Shown: positions 1 to 9,150, counted from the stretch's first letter. The stretch is DNA of 64,000 nt from Streptomyces sp. B21-105 (GCF_036898465.1 NZ_JARUMJ010000001.1:8742001-8806000), one strand, 5' to 3'. Made by a program: numbers and translations. The notes: a model not told the origin generated them from the sequence alone.

Positions 1-289
1 ACCGCCCGCCCGAGGTGCGGGCGGTGTACTGGTCGGCGGTCCCGCCGACCGGGGTGAAGGTGAAGGTCTGGTTGGGTTCGCCGTGGCAGGTCCACTGGAT
101 GAGCTGGAGGCCGTCGGCGGTGGAACTGCCCGGGACGTCCAGGCAGTTGCCGCCGCCGCGGTTGACCGCGGTGGAGGTGAACGCCGTCGCGGCGTGGGCC
201 TGCGGTGCGATCGCGACGGCGCCCATGACCGCACCGAACATCACCGTGAGCAGGATCGCCCACAGGGGCTGGAACCTCGATCGTGACAT
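1..289 (-). CDS. Secreted ricin-type beta-trefoil lectin-domain protein (3' end outside window)
   Basis: Read leftward from ATG at 289, the product starts with a Sec signal peptide (MSRSRFQPLWAILL, then a hydrophobic stretch ending at PQAHA), followed by a ricin/CBM13 repeat with NCLDVPG and QLIQWTCHGEPNQ motifs. This repeat closely resembles the lectin domain of the next gene upstream. A GGGGGAG ribosome site precedes the ATG, and only 4 bases separate it from the stop of the GH43 gene, so it is the third gene of a leftward operon. The C-terminal part, which probably carries the catalytic domain if there is one, lies beyond base 1, so its enzymatic role cannot be told. Confidence 0.85.
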   Translation of the reverse strand, partial: MSRSRFQPLWAILLTVMFGAVMGAVAIAPQAHAATAFTSTAVNRGGGNCLDVPGSSTADGLQLIQWTCHGEPNQTFTFTPVGGTADQYTARTSGGR

Positions 290-293
290 CCGA

Positions 294-1796
294 CTACTCC
301 CCCGAGGGTGCGGGCAGGGTGACGCCGAGTGCCACGGGGGCGCCGAAGTTCGGCGTGCCGTCGGCGTTCCAGGTGAACTTCTGCGCTCTGGTGCTCCTGT
401 TCATGTCGCAACCGCCGCTCGTCGAGTTGTTGGCGTGGTAGACGATCCAGTCCTCGGTGCCGTCCGGCGACTTGAAGAAGCCGTTGTGCCCGGGGGCGTA
501 CACCCCGTTGGCGTTGGACCGCTGGAAGACCGGGTTCGGCGACTTGACCCACGAGGAGGAGTTGAGCGGGTCGCCGCCGTTGTAGGTGAGCATGCCCAGC
601 TTGTAGTCGGGCGTGGAGCAGTGACTTGCCGAGTAGACGATGAACGTCTTCCCGCCCCGCTGGAGGACCTCTGCGCCCTCGTTGACCGCGCCGCCCACCG
701 TCTCCCAGCTGTAGGTCGGCGTGGACAGCACGCGACGGGTGCCGCTCGCCGTCCAGGGGTTGGACAGCGGCCGGATGAACATCGGCTGCGAGCCGTTGTA
801 GAAGGTGCCCAGCAGGTAGAGCTGCCCGCCCAGCTGGAGGATGCCCGGGTCCAGCTCCCAGGTGTTGTCCTGGGTCGGGTCGAGCAGGTCGGCCTTGAAA
901 CTGTACGGGCCCATCGGGTCGAGGCCGGCGCTCTCCAGCACGTGGATCCGCTGGGTGCCCAGGTCGTACGGCTCCCGCCCGGCGGTGTAGTAGAAGTACC
1001 ACCGTTTCCCGTTCGGACCGTCGAGCAGATGGAACTCGGGCGCCCACATGGTGCCCGCGCCGTTGGGCCGGGTGAGGTTGAAGATCACCTGGTCGGAGGC
1101 GGAGGCGAGGCCGGCGAGGGTGCTCGCCTTGCGCATGGTGACCGTCGAGTTCCAGGTCGTGGTGGCGAGGTAGTAGTAACCGTTGTAGTACGTCAGCCAG
1201 GGGTCGGGCCCGTGCTGGGACAGCGGGTTGGTGAAGGTCTTCGTCCCCGTGCCGCCGCCGCCGGCGAAGGCGGGCAGCCGCCAGACCCTGCCGCCCGCCG
1301 TGCTGCAGGGCAGCTGCACCAGGTTGGTGTTCGAGGCGGACGAACCGCCGCTCGGCGCCACGCACTTGCCCGAGCTCACGGAGACCAGGTTGAAGGTCTT
1401 GTCGGTGCCGCTCACCGACACCGGCACGAGCCGCCACTGCTGGTTGGTCCCGCCGTGGCAGGGCCACTGGATGATCGCCGCGTTGTCCCCGGTGGACGCC
1501 CCGTAGACGTCGACGCACTGGCCGGACTGCCCGGTGACCGTGTAGGTGTCGGCGGTGCCGGAGACCAGGGTGTACCCGAAGTTCTGGTTGCCGGCGCCGG
1601 CGGAGCACGCGAAGGCACGCAGCTGGGCTCCCGCGGTCGTCGAACCGCCGGGCAGGTCCAGGCAGTTGCCGCCGTTCTGGTTGACCCCCGTCGAGGTGAA
1701 CGCGACGGCGGCGGAGGCGGTGGGCGGCGCCACCAGGAAGGCGACCGCCGCAAGGAGAGCCGCGACGAGCGCGGACAGGCATCTGGAACGGGTCAC
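294..1796 (-). CDS. Secreted GH43 glycoside hydrolase (arabinofuranosidase-type) with N-terminal ricin lectin domain
   Basis: The product is 500 residues. It has a signal peptide (about 1-29), a CBM13/ricin domain (about 30-175; QQW and QLPC repeats) and a five-blade propeller GH43 domain (about 185-500). Probable catalytic residues are D198 in HGPDPW (base), D316 in ELDPGIL (pKa modulator) and E373 in VNEG (acid). GH43 enzymes act mainly on alpha-L-arabinofuranosides or beta-xylosides, and the neighbours favour arabinose side chains. The GTG start at 1796 overlaps the upstream stop as GTGA, which implies translational coupling. A longer upstream frame exists, but its extra 93 residues lie antisense-like inside the previous gene and are not credible. 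Confidence 0.88.
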   Translation of the reverse strand: MTRSRCLSALVAALLAAVAFLVAPPTASAAVAFTSTGVNQNGGNCLDLPGGSTTAGAQLRAFACSAGAGNQNFGYTLVSGTADTYTVTGQSGQCVDVYGASTGDNAAIIQWPCHGGTNQQWRLVPVSVSGTDKTFNLVSVSSGKCVAPSGGSSASNTNLVQLPCSTAGGRVWRLPAFAGGGGTGTKTFTNPLSQHGPDPWLTYYNGYYYLATTTWNSTVTMRKASTLAGLASASDQVIFNLTRPNGAGTMWAPEFHLLDGPNGKRWYFYYTAGREPYDLGTQRIHVLESAGLDPMGPYSFKADLLDPTQDNTWELDPGILQLGGQLYLLGTFYNGSQPMFIRPLSNPWTASGTRRVLSTPTYSWETVGGAVNEGAEVLQRGGKTFIVYSASHCSTPDYKLGMLTYNGGDPLNSSSWVKSPNPVFQRSNANGVYAPGHNGFFKSPDGTEDWIVYHANNSTSGGCDMNRSTRAQKFTWNADGTPNFGAPVALGVTLPAPSGE

Positions 1797-4700
1797 GGTC
1801 CGTACACCTTTGCTTCGAGGAGGCCGACGGAGCTGGAGCCGTTGCCGGTGAGCAGCACCCGCAGCCGGGTGGTGTTCACGCCGGTGAAGGAGACGGTGTT
1901 GTACTGGTTCTCGGCCAGCGGGTAGCCGCTCGCGCCGGGCACGTCGGCGTAGGCGCTGCCGTTCCAGTACTGGAGCTTCCAGGAGGCCGGCATGTCGATG
2001 CCCTGGTCGTCGTCGAAGAAGTACACGTCGGCCTTGTTGACGTTCTGCGCCGACGGCCAGGTCAGTTCGGCCCACTGCTGCCCGGTCTCCGGCCAGGTGC
2101 CCCAGCGCGGGTTCACCGTGTCGTTGGACGACGGCGGGTCGACCCCGTCGTTGACCGCGGCGACGCTCTCCCAGGCGGAGGTGTAGGACGCGGTCGGCGT
2201 CGCGGACGCGGCCAGGTTGGCCGGTGGCTGGGGCGGCTGGACCCCGCCCCGGTTGTACGCCTTGACCTCGGTGAGGCCGGTCTTGGCGCCGGCGGCGTTG
2301 GTGGCCAGGATCCGCACGCGCTGGGCGGTGACCGCCGGGAACTGCACCAGGTTGTAGTTGGCCCGTGGCGCTGCCGGACTCTTGGTCTGCCCCGGCACGT
2401 TCACCCAGGAACTGCCGTTGTAGTACTGGACGGCGTACGCGGACGGCGCCCGGTAGGTCCCCGAGGCGGGGCGGCTGTCCTTGAAGTACAGACGCATCTC
2501 GTTCAGCGTGCGGGCGGCGCCGAAGTTGAGTTCGTACCAGTCCTGGCTGTTGGGGGATCCGCCGGCGCCCCAGAAGGGTTCGTTGGTGGGATAGCCGTCC
2601 ACCGCGCCGGAGACGGCGCTGCCGGAGCCGGTGTGGGAGGCGGAGGCCGTCGCCCCGGCCGCCAGGTTGGTCATGCCGGACTCGGCCGTGAGGTCGACGC
2701 CGGCCTTGGCGAGCATGTCGACCATCCGCGGGCTGTTCTGCACGACCTGCTGGGGCGCCTGCAGTCCGGACATGGCCGTGTGGTGGGTGACCGTGCCGCT
2801 CGTGGTGACGTCACCGGTGGCGGGGTCCCAGGTGAAGGGCACGAGTGAGCTGACGGTGGCCGCCCGGGCGCCGTTGACGTAGATCGAGTAACCCTCCGGG
2901 ACGCCGGGATAGCGCACCACCCCGTCGGCCGGGTCGTCCCAGACGATCGACAGGTCGGCGTTGCGGTAGCGGAGGTTGTTGACGGTGAAGTGGCTCCAGC
3001 CGATGTTGATCGGCGAGACCTCCACCTTGGCGTCGTTGCGCGGCCGCAGCCCCGCGACGTCCTCGATCACCGTCCAGTTGCTGCTGCCCAGGATGTTGTG
3101 GTGGATCCACGAGCGGTAGTCGATGTTGCTGCCGTTCCAGTCGGCCCAGAACTCGTTGGCGTCGGGCCACTGGGTGTTGCCGCCGACGTACTGCGCCCAG
3201 GTGTTCCAGTAGAGCAGCTTCTTGTAGTCGGTGGCGTTCATCCACGAGTTGGGATAGTTGCGCAGCACGGAGGAGTAGAGCCGGAACTGCACGGTGGAGT
3301 TGATGGTGGAGAAGTTGTTGGAGCCGGGGTTGCCCGCGTCGGCCGCCGCCTTCTTGTCGATCTGGTTGGCCGTGTAGAAGGGGAAGACCGGGTACTGGGC
3401 GGGGTCGTCGTAGAGGCGCAGGGCCTGCTTGTACGTCGACGTGTTGGGGACGGCGCCGACCGCGAACGGGTAGTAGTTGTTGATCTCCTTCCAGGGAACC
3501 CACTCGTTGGTCGACTTCAGCCGGTGCTCGAACAGCTGCCGGTTCGGGTTCCACAGGACGTTGACGATGGCGTCCTTGATCTGCGTCGCCAAGTTGCGCA
3601 TCTCGGCGGCCTTGGCCGTGTTGCCGGTGGCCTCGTAGGCCTGGGCGGCGGCGAGCGCGCCGCTGTACTGGTAGGCGGACTCGGCGCGGTCCATGTTGCC
3701 GGGCTTCCAGTGGAAGGAGACCGCGTCGGCGTCGTTGCCGGTGAGGGCGCCCCAGTCGTACTCGATCAGCTTGTTGTTGTCGTGGTCGTAGTAGGCGAGC
3801 TGGCCCTTGACGTCGCCTTCGGCGTACTTGGCCAGGTTGCCGGCGATGGCCGGCTGCCCGCCGTGGATCTGGTAGCTCTTCCAGGCGGCTTCGGCGATGT
3901 ACTGGGTGTAGCTGTTGGACCAGTTCTCCGGGTCGCCGGGATTGTCGAGGAACCGGCCGCCCTTGGAGGTCTGGCCGACGCTGAGCCAGTCGCCGTAGGC
4001 GTAGGACGGGTCGCGCAGGTACTTGAGGTCGTCGATGTGCATGGGCTGGGTGAGCGCGATCGCGTTGTTGTACCCGAGGACGCCTTCGGTCGACGTCGGG
4101 AACTGGAAGGTCTGCCCGGGGATGTCGGCGTCGAGGTTGTTGAAGCGCATCAGCCACCAGCGGTAGTAGATGTTCTTCTTGATCGCCGGCTCGGGGACGT
4201 CGATGTAGGGCACGTTCTTGGCCCACCACAGGTTGTAGGCCTTGACGTGGGTGGCGAACGCGGTGGCGTCGGTGTAGCCCGCGTAGGCGTTGTACTCGGT
4301 GAGGGAGGCGGGGATCTCGTCGGTGACGAAGCCCATCACCACCTTCGTGGTCACCGTGGCTCCGGCGCCGACGGTGACGGACCGGTTCAGGCCGCCGCCG
4401 GAGACGCTGAAACCGTCGCCGGTGAGCCGCGGTCGGAGGGTGGTGAGGTTGTTGTAGGCGTTGACCTGGCCGGTCAACTCGCTGCCGCTGCCCGAGGTGG
4501 CGTACGGGGAGGTCGCCCGCAGCTGCAGGGTGGTGGAGCTGCTGCCGTTGTTCTTGATCGACAGGTTGGTGACGGCGACGTTGTTCTCGGTGATGAACTT
4601 GGTCTGGGTGACCGCGATCGAGCCGCTGGTGTGCACGCTCTTCCAGTGGCTCGGGACCTGCCGGCGCTGGGAGACCTGCTCGGTGAAGGTGCCCGGGGTG

Positions 4701-5059
4701 ATCGCGACGGTGTAGGCGTTGTTGTCGTTGACGCTCTCCCAGTAGGCGACATGGCCGCCGAACCCGAGGACCCCCGGATTGTGGGTCTTCATGAAGAGCG
4801 CACGCCCGCGGCTCATCAGCCAGGGCCCGGCGGGGTCGTCGCCGGAGCGGGCGAGCAGCCGGTCCATCCAGAAGTCGGTGCCGGAACTCTCGGCGTCGTA
4901 GACGCTGCGCATCATGTCGCCGGGCGTGTAGGCGACGGGCGGTGCCGGGATCGCGGGCCCGTTGAAGACGGGGAACCCGATGGTCTGCGCGGCGGAGGCA
5001 GGGCTGATGGAGCAGACGGAACAGAGGATGAGCACGAGGGCGACGAGGAGGCGCTTCAT
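1793..5059 (-). CDS. Large secreted glycosidase, MGH1-like (alpha/alpha)6 core with two C-terminal F5/8-type discoidin domains
   Basis: The product is 1088 residues with a signal peptide ending near ISPASA-AQ (residue 24). An N-terminal beta-rich region (about 30-240) is followed by an (alpha/alpha)6 toroid-like catalytic region (about 270-700; for example YYRWWLMRFNN, SFHWKPGNMDRAES and WPDANEFWADWNG). Two discoidin/CBM32-like domains follow (about 805-935 and 950-1088, each starting with an NLAA[GS]AT-like motif). I recognise the fold class (mannosylglycerate-hydrolase-like) but cannot assign a GH family or substrate. Its place ahead of the GH43 gene and opposite GH127/GH146 genes suggests first attack on an arabinose-rich glycan outside the cell. 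A GAGGGAG ribosome site precedes ATG 5059. Confidence 0.8.
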   Translation of the reverse strand: MKRLLVALVLILCSVCSISPASAAQTIGFPVFNGPAIPAPPVAYTPGDMMRSVYDAESSGTDFWMDRLLARSGDDPAGPWLMSRGRALFMKTHNPGVLGFGGHVAYWESVNDNNAYTVAITPGTFTEQVSQRRQVPSHWKSVHTSGSIAVTQTKFITENNVAVTNLSIKNNGSSSTTLQLRATSPYATSGSGSELTGQVNAYNNLTTLRPRLTGDGFSVSGGGLNRSVTVGAGATVTTKVVMGFVTDEIPASLTEYNAYAGYTDATAFATHVKAYNLWWAKNVPYIDVPEPAIKKNIYYRWWLMRFNNLDADIPGQTFQFPTSTEGVLGYNNAIALTQPMHIDDLKYLRDPSYAYGDWLSVGQTSKGGRFLDNPGDPENWSNSYTQYIAEAAWKSYQIHGGQPAIAGNLAKYAEGDVKGQLAYYDHDNNKLIEYDWGALTGNDADAVSFHWKPGNMDRAESAYQYSGALAAAQAYEATGNTAKAAEMRNLATQIKDAIVNVLWNPNRQLFEHRLKSTNEWVPWKEINNYYPFAVGAVPNTSTYKQALRLYDDPAQYPVFPFYTANQIDKKAAADAGNPGSNNFSTINSTVQFRLYSSVLRNYPNSWMNATDYKKLLYWNTWAQYVGGNTQWPDANEFWADWNGSNIDYRSWIHHNILGSSNWTVIEDVAGLRPRNDAKVEVSPINIGWSHFTVNNLRYRNADLSIVWDDPADGVVRYPGVPEGYSIYVNGARAATVSSLVPFTWDPATGDVTTSGTVTHHTAMSGLQAPQQVVQNSPRMVDMLAKAGVDLTAESGMTNLAAGATASASHTGSGSAVSGAVDGYPTNEPFWGAGGSPNSQDWYELNFGAARTLNEMRLYFKDSRPASGTYRAPSAYAVQYYNGSSWVNVPGQTKSPAAPRANYNLVQFPAVTAQRVRILATNAAGAKTGLTEVKAYNRGGVQPPQPPANLAASATPTASYTSAWESVAAVNDGVDPPSSNDTVNPRWGTWPETGQQWAELTWPSAQNVNKADVYFFDDDQGIDMPASWKLQYWNGSAYADVPGASGYPLAENQYNTVSFTGVNTTRLRVLLTGNGSSSVGLLEAKVYGP

Positions 5060-5141
5060 GGGCTCCCTCTCCGGTTGGCGGTAAACGGGGGTGTCATGCG
5101 CCTGACATACGTGCGAGGAAACTCACCTAAAAGGTTTTCGC

Positions 5142-5170
5142 AACGTAGGAGCGGGCTGATGATGTGTCAA
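5142..5170 (-). promoter_or_regulatory. Promoter of the leftward glycosidase operon
   Basis: On the minus strand a perfect TTGACA -35 (5165-5170) is followed by a 17-base spacer and TACGTT (-10, 5142-5147). This is a housekeeping sigma-type arrangement. Transcription would start about 75 bases upstream of ATG 5059. It is the clearest promoter between the LacI gene stop and the operon. Confidence 0.7.
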
Positions 5171-5173
5171 GGG

Positions 5174-5183
5174 AAAGCGCTTG
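5174..5183. promoter_or_regulatory. Candidate LacI-type operator, AAGCGCTT palindrome
   Basis: AAGCGCTT (5175-5182) is a perfect 8-base palindrome with a wider near-palindrome, GAAAGC-GCTTGA. It sits 4 bases upstream of the -35 box of the glycosidase operon. A central CG within an A/T-flanked palindrome is usual for LacI-family operators. Assignment to the adjacent LacI gene is inference. Confidence 0.5.
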
Positions 5184-5339
5184 AGCCCGAGTTCACGGAC
5201 GGCCGTCGCCCCGACGGCCGGACGCGCGACTGTCCCGCCGGACGCGCGACTGCCGCGGCGGTCGGACGCCCCACGCCCCGTGGCCCCGCCGTCCCCGGCC
5301 CCGCCGTCCTGCGGCCGTGCGTCGCCGAGGGCCCGCCGC

Positions 5340-6368
5340 TCAGGACAGCGGTGCCGTCGACTCCCGGATGACCACCCGGCCGCGCGCCGTCTCGATCCCC
5401 GAGCGCCGCGCCCCGCCGATCGCGAGGAACAGGGCGTGCGCGGCCGCCCGCCCCACCTGTTCCAGGTTCATGTCGACGCTGGTCAGCGGCGGGCGTGAAG
5501 AGGCCGTCAGGACCTGCCAGTTGTCGAAGCCCATCACCGCCACGTCCTCCGGCACCCGATGGCCGCGCTCCCGCAGGACGTCCATGACGCCACGGGCTAT
5601 CTGGTCGCTGCCGCACAGCACGGCGTCGAGATCGGGATGCCGGTCCAGCAGGAGTGCGGTCGCCGCCCGACCCCAGCCCTCCGACCAGGCGCCGAACCGC
5701 GGTTCGCCGACCGGCGCGAGACCGGCGTCGGCCAGCGCGGCCAGCGCGCCCTCGGCCCGCTCCCGCGCCGCGAGGTACCCGGGGTCGCCGGTGATGTGCG
5801 CGATCCGGGTCCGCCCGCAGGCCAGCAGGTGCTCCACCGCGATCCGGCCGGCGCCGACGCTGTCCGGGACGATGGACAGATCGGCCGGATCGTCCGACGG
5901 CGCGTACGCGTAGACCACGGGAACGGGCAGCTCGCGCCCCAGCGACGGGCGCGGGTCGGTCCGGCTGCCCACCACGATGAGGCCGTCGACCCGGCGCCCC
6001 AGGAGCGCCCGGACATGGTGCTGCTCGCGGATCGCGTCGCCGCGGGCGTCGCACAGGAACACGGCGACCTCGCCCGCGCCGAAGGCGTCCTCCGCACCCA
6101 TCAGTATCGGGATGCTGAAACGGCCCTCGAGGTCGCTGGTGAGCAGCCCCACGGTGCCCGACCGCCCCACGAGCAGTCCGCGGGCCAGCTGGTTGGGCCG
6201 GAAGGCCAGCCGCTCGGCGGCCTCGATCACCCGCTGCCGGGTCTCGGCGCGCACCTGGCTGCGGCCGTTGAGCGCCTTGGACGCGGTGGCGATGGACACC
6301 CCGGCCAGCCGGGCGACGTCGCTGAGCGTGGCGGGGTGCGAACGAGAGGTGCCGGGGGCCGGTGTCAT
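5340..6368 (-). CDS. LacI-family transcriptional regulator
   Basis: The product is 342 residues. An N-terminal helix-turn-helix plus hinge (TLSDVARLAGVSIATASKAL, about 14-33, then NGRSQV) is followed by a periplasmic-binding-protein-like effector domain up to VVIRESTAPLS. ATG 6368 is chosen because it has AGGAG at the right distance and starts just before the HTH; an upstream ATG at 6467 adds 33 residues of no family resemblance. The gene lies between the secreted glycosidase operon and the divergent ABC transporter/GH127/GH146 operon, so it is the likely local repressor, released by an arabinose-derived sugar. Confidence 0.92.
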   Translation of the reverse strand: MTPAPGTSRSHPATLSDVARLAGVSIATASKALNGRSQVRAETRQRVIEAAERLAFRPNQLARGLLVGRSGTVGLLTSDLEGRFSIPILMGAEDAFGAGEVAVFLCDARGDAIREQHHVRALLGRRVDGLIVVGSRTDPRPSLGRELPVPVVYAYAPSDDPADLSIVPDSVGAGRIAVEHLLACGRTRIAHITGDPGYLAARERAEGALAALADAGLAPVGEPRFGAWSEGWGRAATALLLDRHPDLDAVLCGSDQIARGVMDVLRERGHRVPEDVAVMGFDNWQVLTASSRPPLTSVDMNLEQVGRAAAHALFLAIGGARRSGIETARGRVVIRESTAPLS

Positions 6369-6487
6369 GGGGATCTCCTGTCGCGCGGCGCGTGAGTAAA
6401 CCGTACGCGAGTTGTTTCGGCCCGGGCCCCGCCGGAACGATGTCACAGGTTTCGGCGGATCCCCCAATACCGCTTGCTGCAGGGGGA

Positions 6488-6516
6488 TTGACGAGCTGTC
6501 AGTCCGGTCTTAGCTT
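6488..6516 (+). promoter_or_regulatory. Promoter of the transporter-GH127-GH146 operon
   Basis: TTGACG (6488-6493), 17 bases, then TAGCTT (6511-6516) form a housekeeping-type promoter reading into the binding-protein gene at 6573, with a 5' leader of roughly 50 bases. Confidence 0.7.
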
Positions 6517-6525
6517 TCAGAAAGC
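6513..6525. promoter_or_regulatory. Candidate operator GCTTTC-A-GAAAGC over the -10 box
   Basis: GCTTTCAGAAAGC is a 13-base palindrome with perfect 6-base arms around a central A. It overlaps the -10 hexamer and the expected start of transcription, the ideal place for repression. Its GAAAGC half-site also occurs in the 5174 palindrome, but there the two halves converge instead of diverge. Confidence 0.5.
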
Positions 6526-6572
6526 CTTTTCGGTTCCTTTCCGTTCGAAGAGCCCACATTAGGGGGATCGTC

Positions 6573-7886
6573 ATGGGGAGCACGACCGGACCACGTGGAC
6601 CCGTTCGCAGACTCGCCGTCGGCGCCGTCGCGTTCCTCGCCGCCGCGAGCCTGATCACGGCCTGCGGATCGGGGGACGGCGACTCCGCCGGCGGATCCGA
6701 CCGGCCGGCCGACGCCAAGGGCCTCGACGACGGCGCCACGCTGACGATGTGGACGCGGGCGGCCACCCGGCCGCAGAGCGAGGCCCTGGTCAAGGCCTAC
6801 AACGCCAGTCACAAGAACAAGATCGAGCTGACCGTCGTCCCCACCGACGACTACCAGGCCAAGGTGGGTGCCGCGGCCGGCTCCCACGACCTCCCCGACC
6901 TCTTCGCCTCCGACGTGGTGTTCGTGCCGAACTACACCACCAGCAAGCTCTTCGCCGACCTCACCGAACGCATCGACGCCCTGCCGTTCGCCGCGAGCCT
7001 GGCCCAGTCGCACATCAAGGCCGGCACGTACGAGGGCAAGAAGTACGTCGTGCCGCACACGCTGGATCTGTCGGTGCTCTTCTACAACAAGGATCTCTAC
7101 CGGAAGGCCAAGCTCGACCCCGAGAAGCCGCCCGCCACCCTCGCCGACTGGGACCGGCAAGCGCGGGCCGTGGACGCGCTGGGCGGCGGCGTCGACGGCA
7201 CCTTCTTCGGCGGCAACTGCGGCGGCTGCGGCGTCTTCACCTGGTGGCCGTCCATCTGGGCCGGGGGAGAGGAGGTCCTGAACAAGGAGGGCACCGGGGC
7301 CAACCTCGACTCCGCCACCGCGAAGAAGGTCTACGACACCTACCGCGGATGGGTGAAGGACGACATCGTGGCCCCCGGCGCACGCGACGAGACCGGCGCC
7401 ACCTGGACCGGCGTCTTCCCCAAGGGCAGGGTCGGGGTCATGCCCATGCCGTCGACCACGCTGGGCCTGATGCCCAAGAACCTGGACCTCGGCGTCGCAC
7501 CCATCCCCGGACCCGACGGCGGCAAGTCGACCTTCGTCGGCGGCGACGCCGTCGGCGTCTCGGCCACCAGCAAGAAGGTCGACCAGGCCTGGAACTTCCT
7601 CGCCTGGTCACTGGGCGACGACGCCCAGGTGAACGTGGTCGCCGCGCACAAGGACGTCGTGGCCCGCACCGACCTCGCCGCCAACAAGCACTCCGCCGCC
7701 GACCCGCGTCTTGTCGCCATCAACCAGCTCGTCGCCGACGGTCGCACCCCGTACGCCCTGAAGTTCGGCCAGACCTTCAACGACCCCAACGGGCCCTGGC
7801 TGTCCCTGATGCGCGACGCGGTCTTCGGCGACGGGGCGTCCCTCGAGAAGGACAACAAGGCCGTCAGCGCCTCCCTGGCCGACTGA
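6573..7886 (+). CDS. Extracellular solute-binding lipoprotein of a sugar ABC transporter
   Basis: The product is 437 residues with a lipobox LITAC (lipidated Cys31) and a family-1 solute-binding fold (TLTMWTRAA, VPHTLDLSVLFYNKDLY, TWTGVFPKGRVGVMPM). It captures an oligosaccharide or sugar outside the membrane for the two permeases encoded next. AGGGGG precedes the ATG. No ATP-binding subunit is encoded here; streptomycetes commonly serve such transporters with the shared ATPase MsiK. Context points to arabinose-containing oligosaccharides, which is inference. Confidence 0.93.
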   Translation: MGSTTGPRGPVRRLAVGAVAFLAAASLITACGSGDGDSAGGSDRPADAKGLDDGATLTMWTRAATRPQSEALVKAYNASHKNKIELTVVPTDDYQAKVGAAAGSHDLPDLFASDVVFVPNYTTSKLFADLTERIDALPFAASLAQSHIKAGTYEGKKYVVPHTLDLSVLFYNKDLYRKAKLDPEKPPATLADWDRQARAVDALGGGVDGTFFGGNCGGCGVFTWWPSIWAGGEEVLNKEGTGANLDSATAKKVYDTYRGWVKDDIVAPGARDETGATWTGVFPKGRVGVMPMPSTTLGLMPKNLDLGVAPIPGPDGGKSTFVGGDAVGVSATSKKVDQAWNFLAWSLGDDAQVNVVAAHKDVVARTDLAANKHSAADPRLVAINQLVADGRTPYALKFGQTFNDPNGPWLSLMRDAVFGDGASLEKDNKAVSASLAD

Positions 7887-7979
7887 CCCGGCACGACGAC
7901 CCACGACATCCGACGCGCCCCACGGCATCCCACGGCACACCACGACGCGAGCGCACGGAACCCGGCACGACACGACGGG

Positions 7980-8130
7980 CGCACGGAACCGGCACAGCAC
8001 ACGCGGACGAACGGCCGCGGACGAACGGCGCGGGCGCACGGCACGGACGAACGGCACGGGCGCACGGCGCGGGTGCACGGCACGGACGAACGGCGCAGGC
8101 GCACGGCCGACCGGTACGGCGCGGGTGCAC
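7980..8130. repeat. Degenerate tandem repeats in the 301-base gap between binding protein and permease
   Basis: The whole gap 7887-8187 lacks a credible gene. Its second half is made of imperfect repeats of roughly 30-40 bases built from GGACGAACGGC and GGGCGCACGG words. No stem strong enough for a terminator stands out, so readthrough into the permeases is likely; the repeats may form moderate RNA structure that lowers downstream expression. Confidence 0.6.
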
Positions 8131-8187
8131 GGCCGGACGCCGCGCGCCCGCACGACCCCTCCCCACCGCACACGGCAGAGGAGAGCC

Positions 8188-9150
8188 ATGCAGGTCAAGG
8201 CGCCCGACCGGGCGACCGCCGAGCACCCGCCCCCGACGCAGCGCCCCGCCCGCCGCCCCCGGACCGCCGCACCGCGCCGGCACTCCCGAAGGATCCAGGG
8301 CCTCGGGTACGCCGCCCCCACGGCCGTCTTCGTCACCGTGTTCTTCCTGCTGCCCCTGCTGCTGGTCGGGCAGATGTCCCTCGAGGACTGGCCGCTGCTC
8401 GCGGGGGACCAGGGCGCCAACGCCCCCGAGAACTACACCGACGTCATGGACAGCACGCTGTTCTGGCCCGCCGTCCGCTTCACCCTCCTCTACACGACCA
8501 TCGTCACCGTCGTCCTCCTGGGGCTGGCCCTCCTGCTGGCCCTGCTCGTCCAGGAGTCCCGCCCCGGCGCCGGCTTCTTCCGCACGGTGTACTTCCTGCC
8601 GGGAGCCGTCGGCCTGGCCTCGGCCTCCCTGCTCTTCTGGGGCCTGTACAGCCCCACCACCGGACCGCTCAGCAGCATCCTCGAACGCCTAGGCCTCGTC
8701 GACGACCCGGTGTCCTTCCTCGGCACCCCCACCTCCGCCCTGCTGTCGACGGTCTTCCTCGTCGTCTGGAAGTTCGCCGGCTTCTACATGCTGATCCTCC
8801 TCGTCGGCCTCCAGCGCATCCCGCACGAGGTGTACGAGGCGGCCCGGATGGACGGCGCGAGCCGCGGCCAGACCTTCCGCTCCATCACCCTGCCGCTGCT
8901 GCGCCCGTCCCTCGCCCTGTCCCTGCTGCTCTGCGTCACCGGGTCACTGCTGGCGTTCGACCAGTTCTTCGTCCTCACCAAGGGCGGACCCGACAACAGC
9001 ACCGTCACCGTCGTGCAGCTCATCTACCGCGAGGCGTTCCAGCGGCTGAACCTCGGCACCGCGGCCGCCCTGTCGATCCTCGTGCTGGGCGCGCTGCTCC
9101 TGCTGAACGCCGTGCAGTTCCGCGGTCTGCGCCGCTCCGACGAGTCATGA
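8188..9150 (+). CDS. Sugar ABC transporter permease (MalF type)
   Basis: The product is 320 residues with about six membrane segments. The EAA loop that docks the ATPase reads YEAARMDGASRGQTFRSI. A Pro/Arg-rich cytoplasmic N-terminus (about 40 residues) precedes the first membrane helix. ATG 8188 is chosen for its AGGAGAG site; a longer frame starting at 8125 has an unconserved Arg/Thr-rich extension. The stop overlaps the next start as ATGA, so the two permeases are translationally coupled. Confidence 0.92.
   Translation: MQVKAPDRATAEHPPPTQRPARRPRTAAPRRHSRRIQGLGYAAPTAVFVTVFFLLPLLLVGQMSLEDWPLLAGDQGANAPENYTDVMDSTLFWPAVRFTLLYTTIVTVVLLGLALLLALLVQESRPGAGFFRTVYFLPGAVGLASASLLFWGLYSPTTGPLSSILERLGLVDDPVSFLGTPTSALLSTVFLVVWKFAGFYMLILLVGLQRIPHEVYEAARMDGASRGQTFRSITLPLLRPSLALSLLLCVTGSLLAFDQFFVLTKGGPDNSTVTVVQLIYREAFQRLNLGTAAALSILVLGALLLLNAVQFRGLRRSDES

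Noticed and set aside
15..1925. A 636-codon open frame on the plus strand opposite the ricin/GH43 genes
   Set aside because: Its translation is Arg/Gly/Val-rich with no domain, while the minus strand gives clear signal peptides, ricin and GH43 motifs. Long antisense frames are expected at this GC content.
2990..5371. A 793-codon plus-strand frame opposite the large glycosidase
   Set aside because: Composition is low-complexity Gly/Val/Asp/Arg and it has no ribosome site; it mirrors the codon bias of the real gene.
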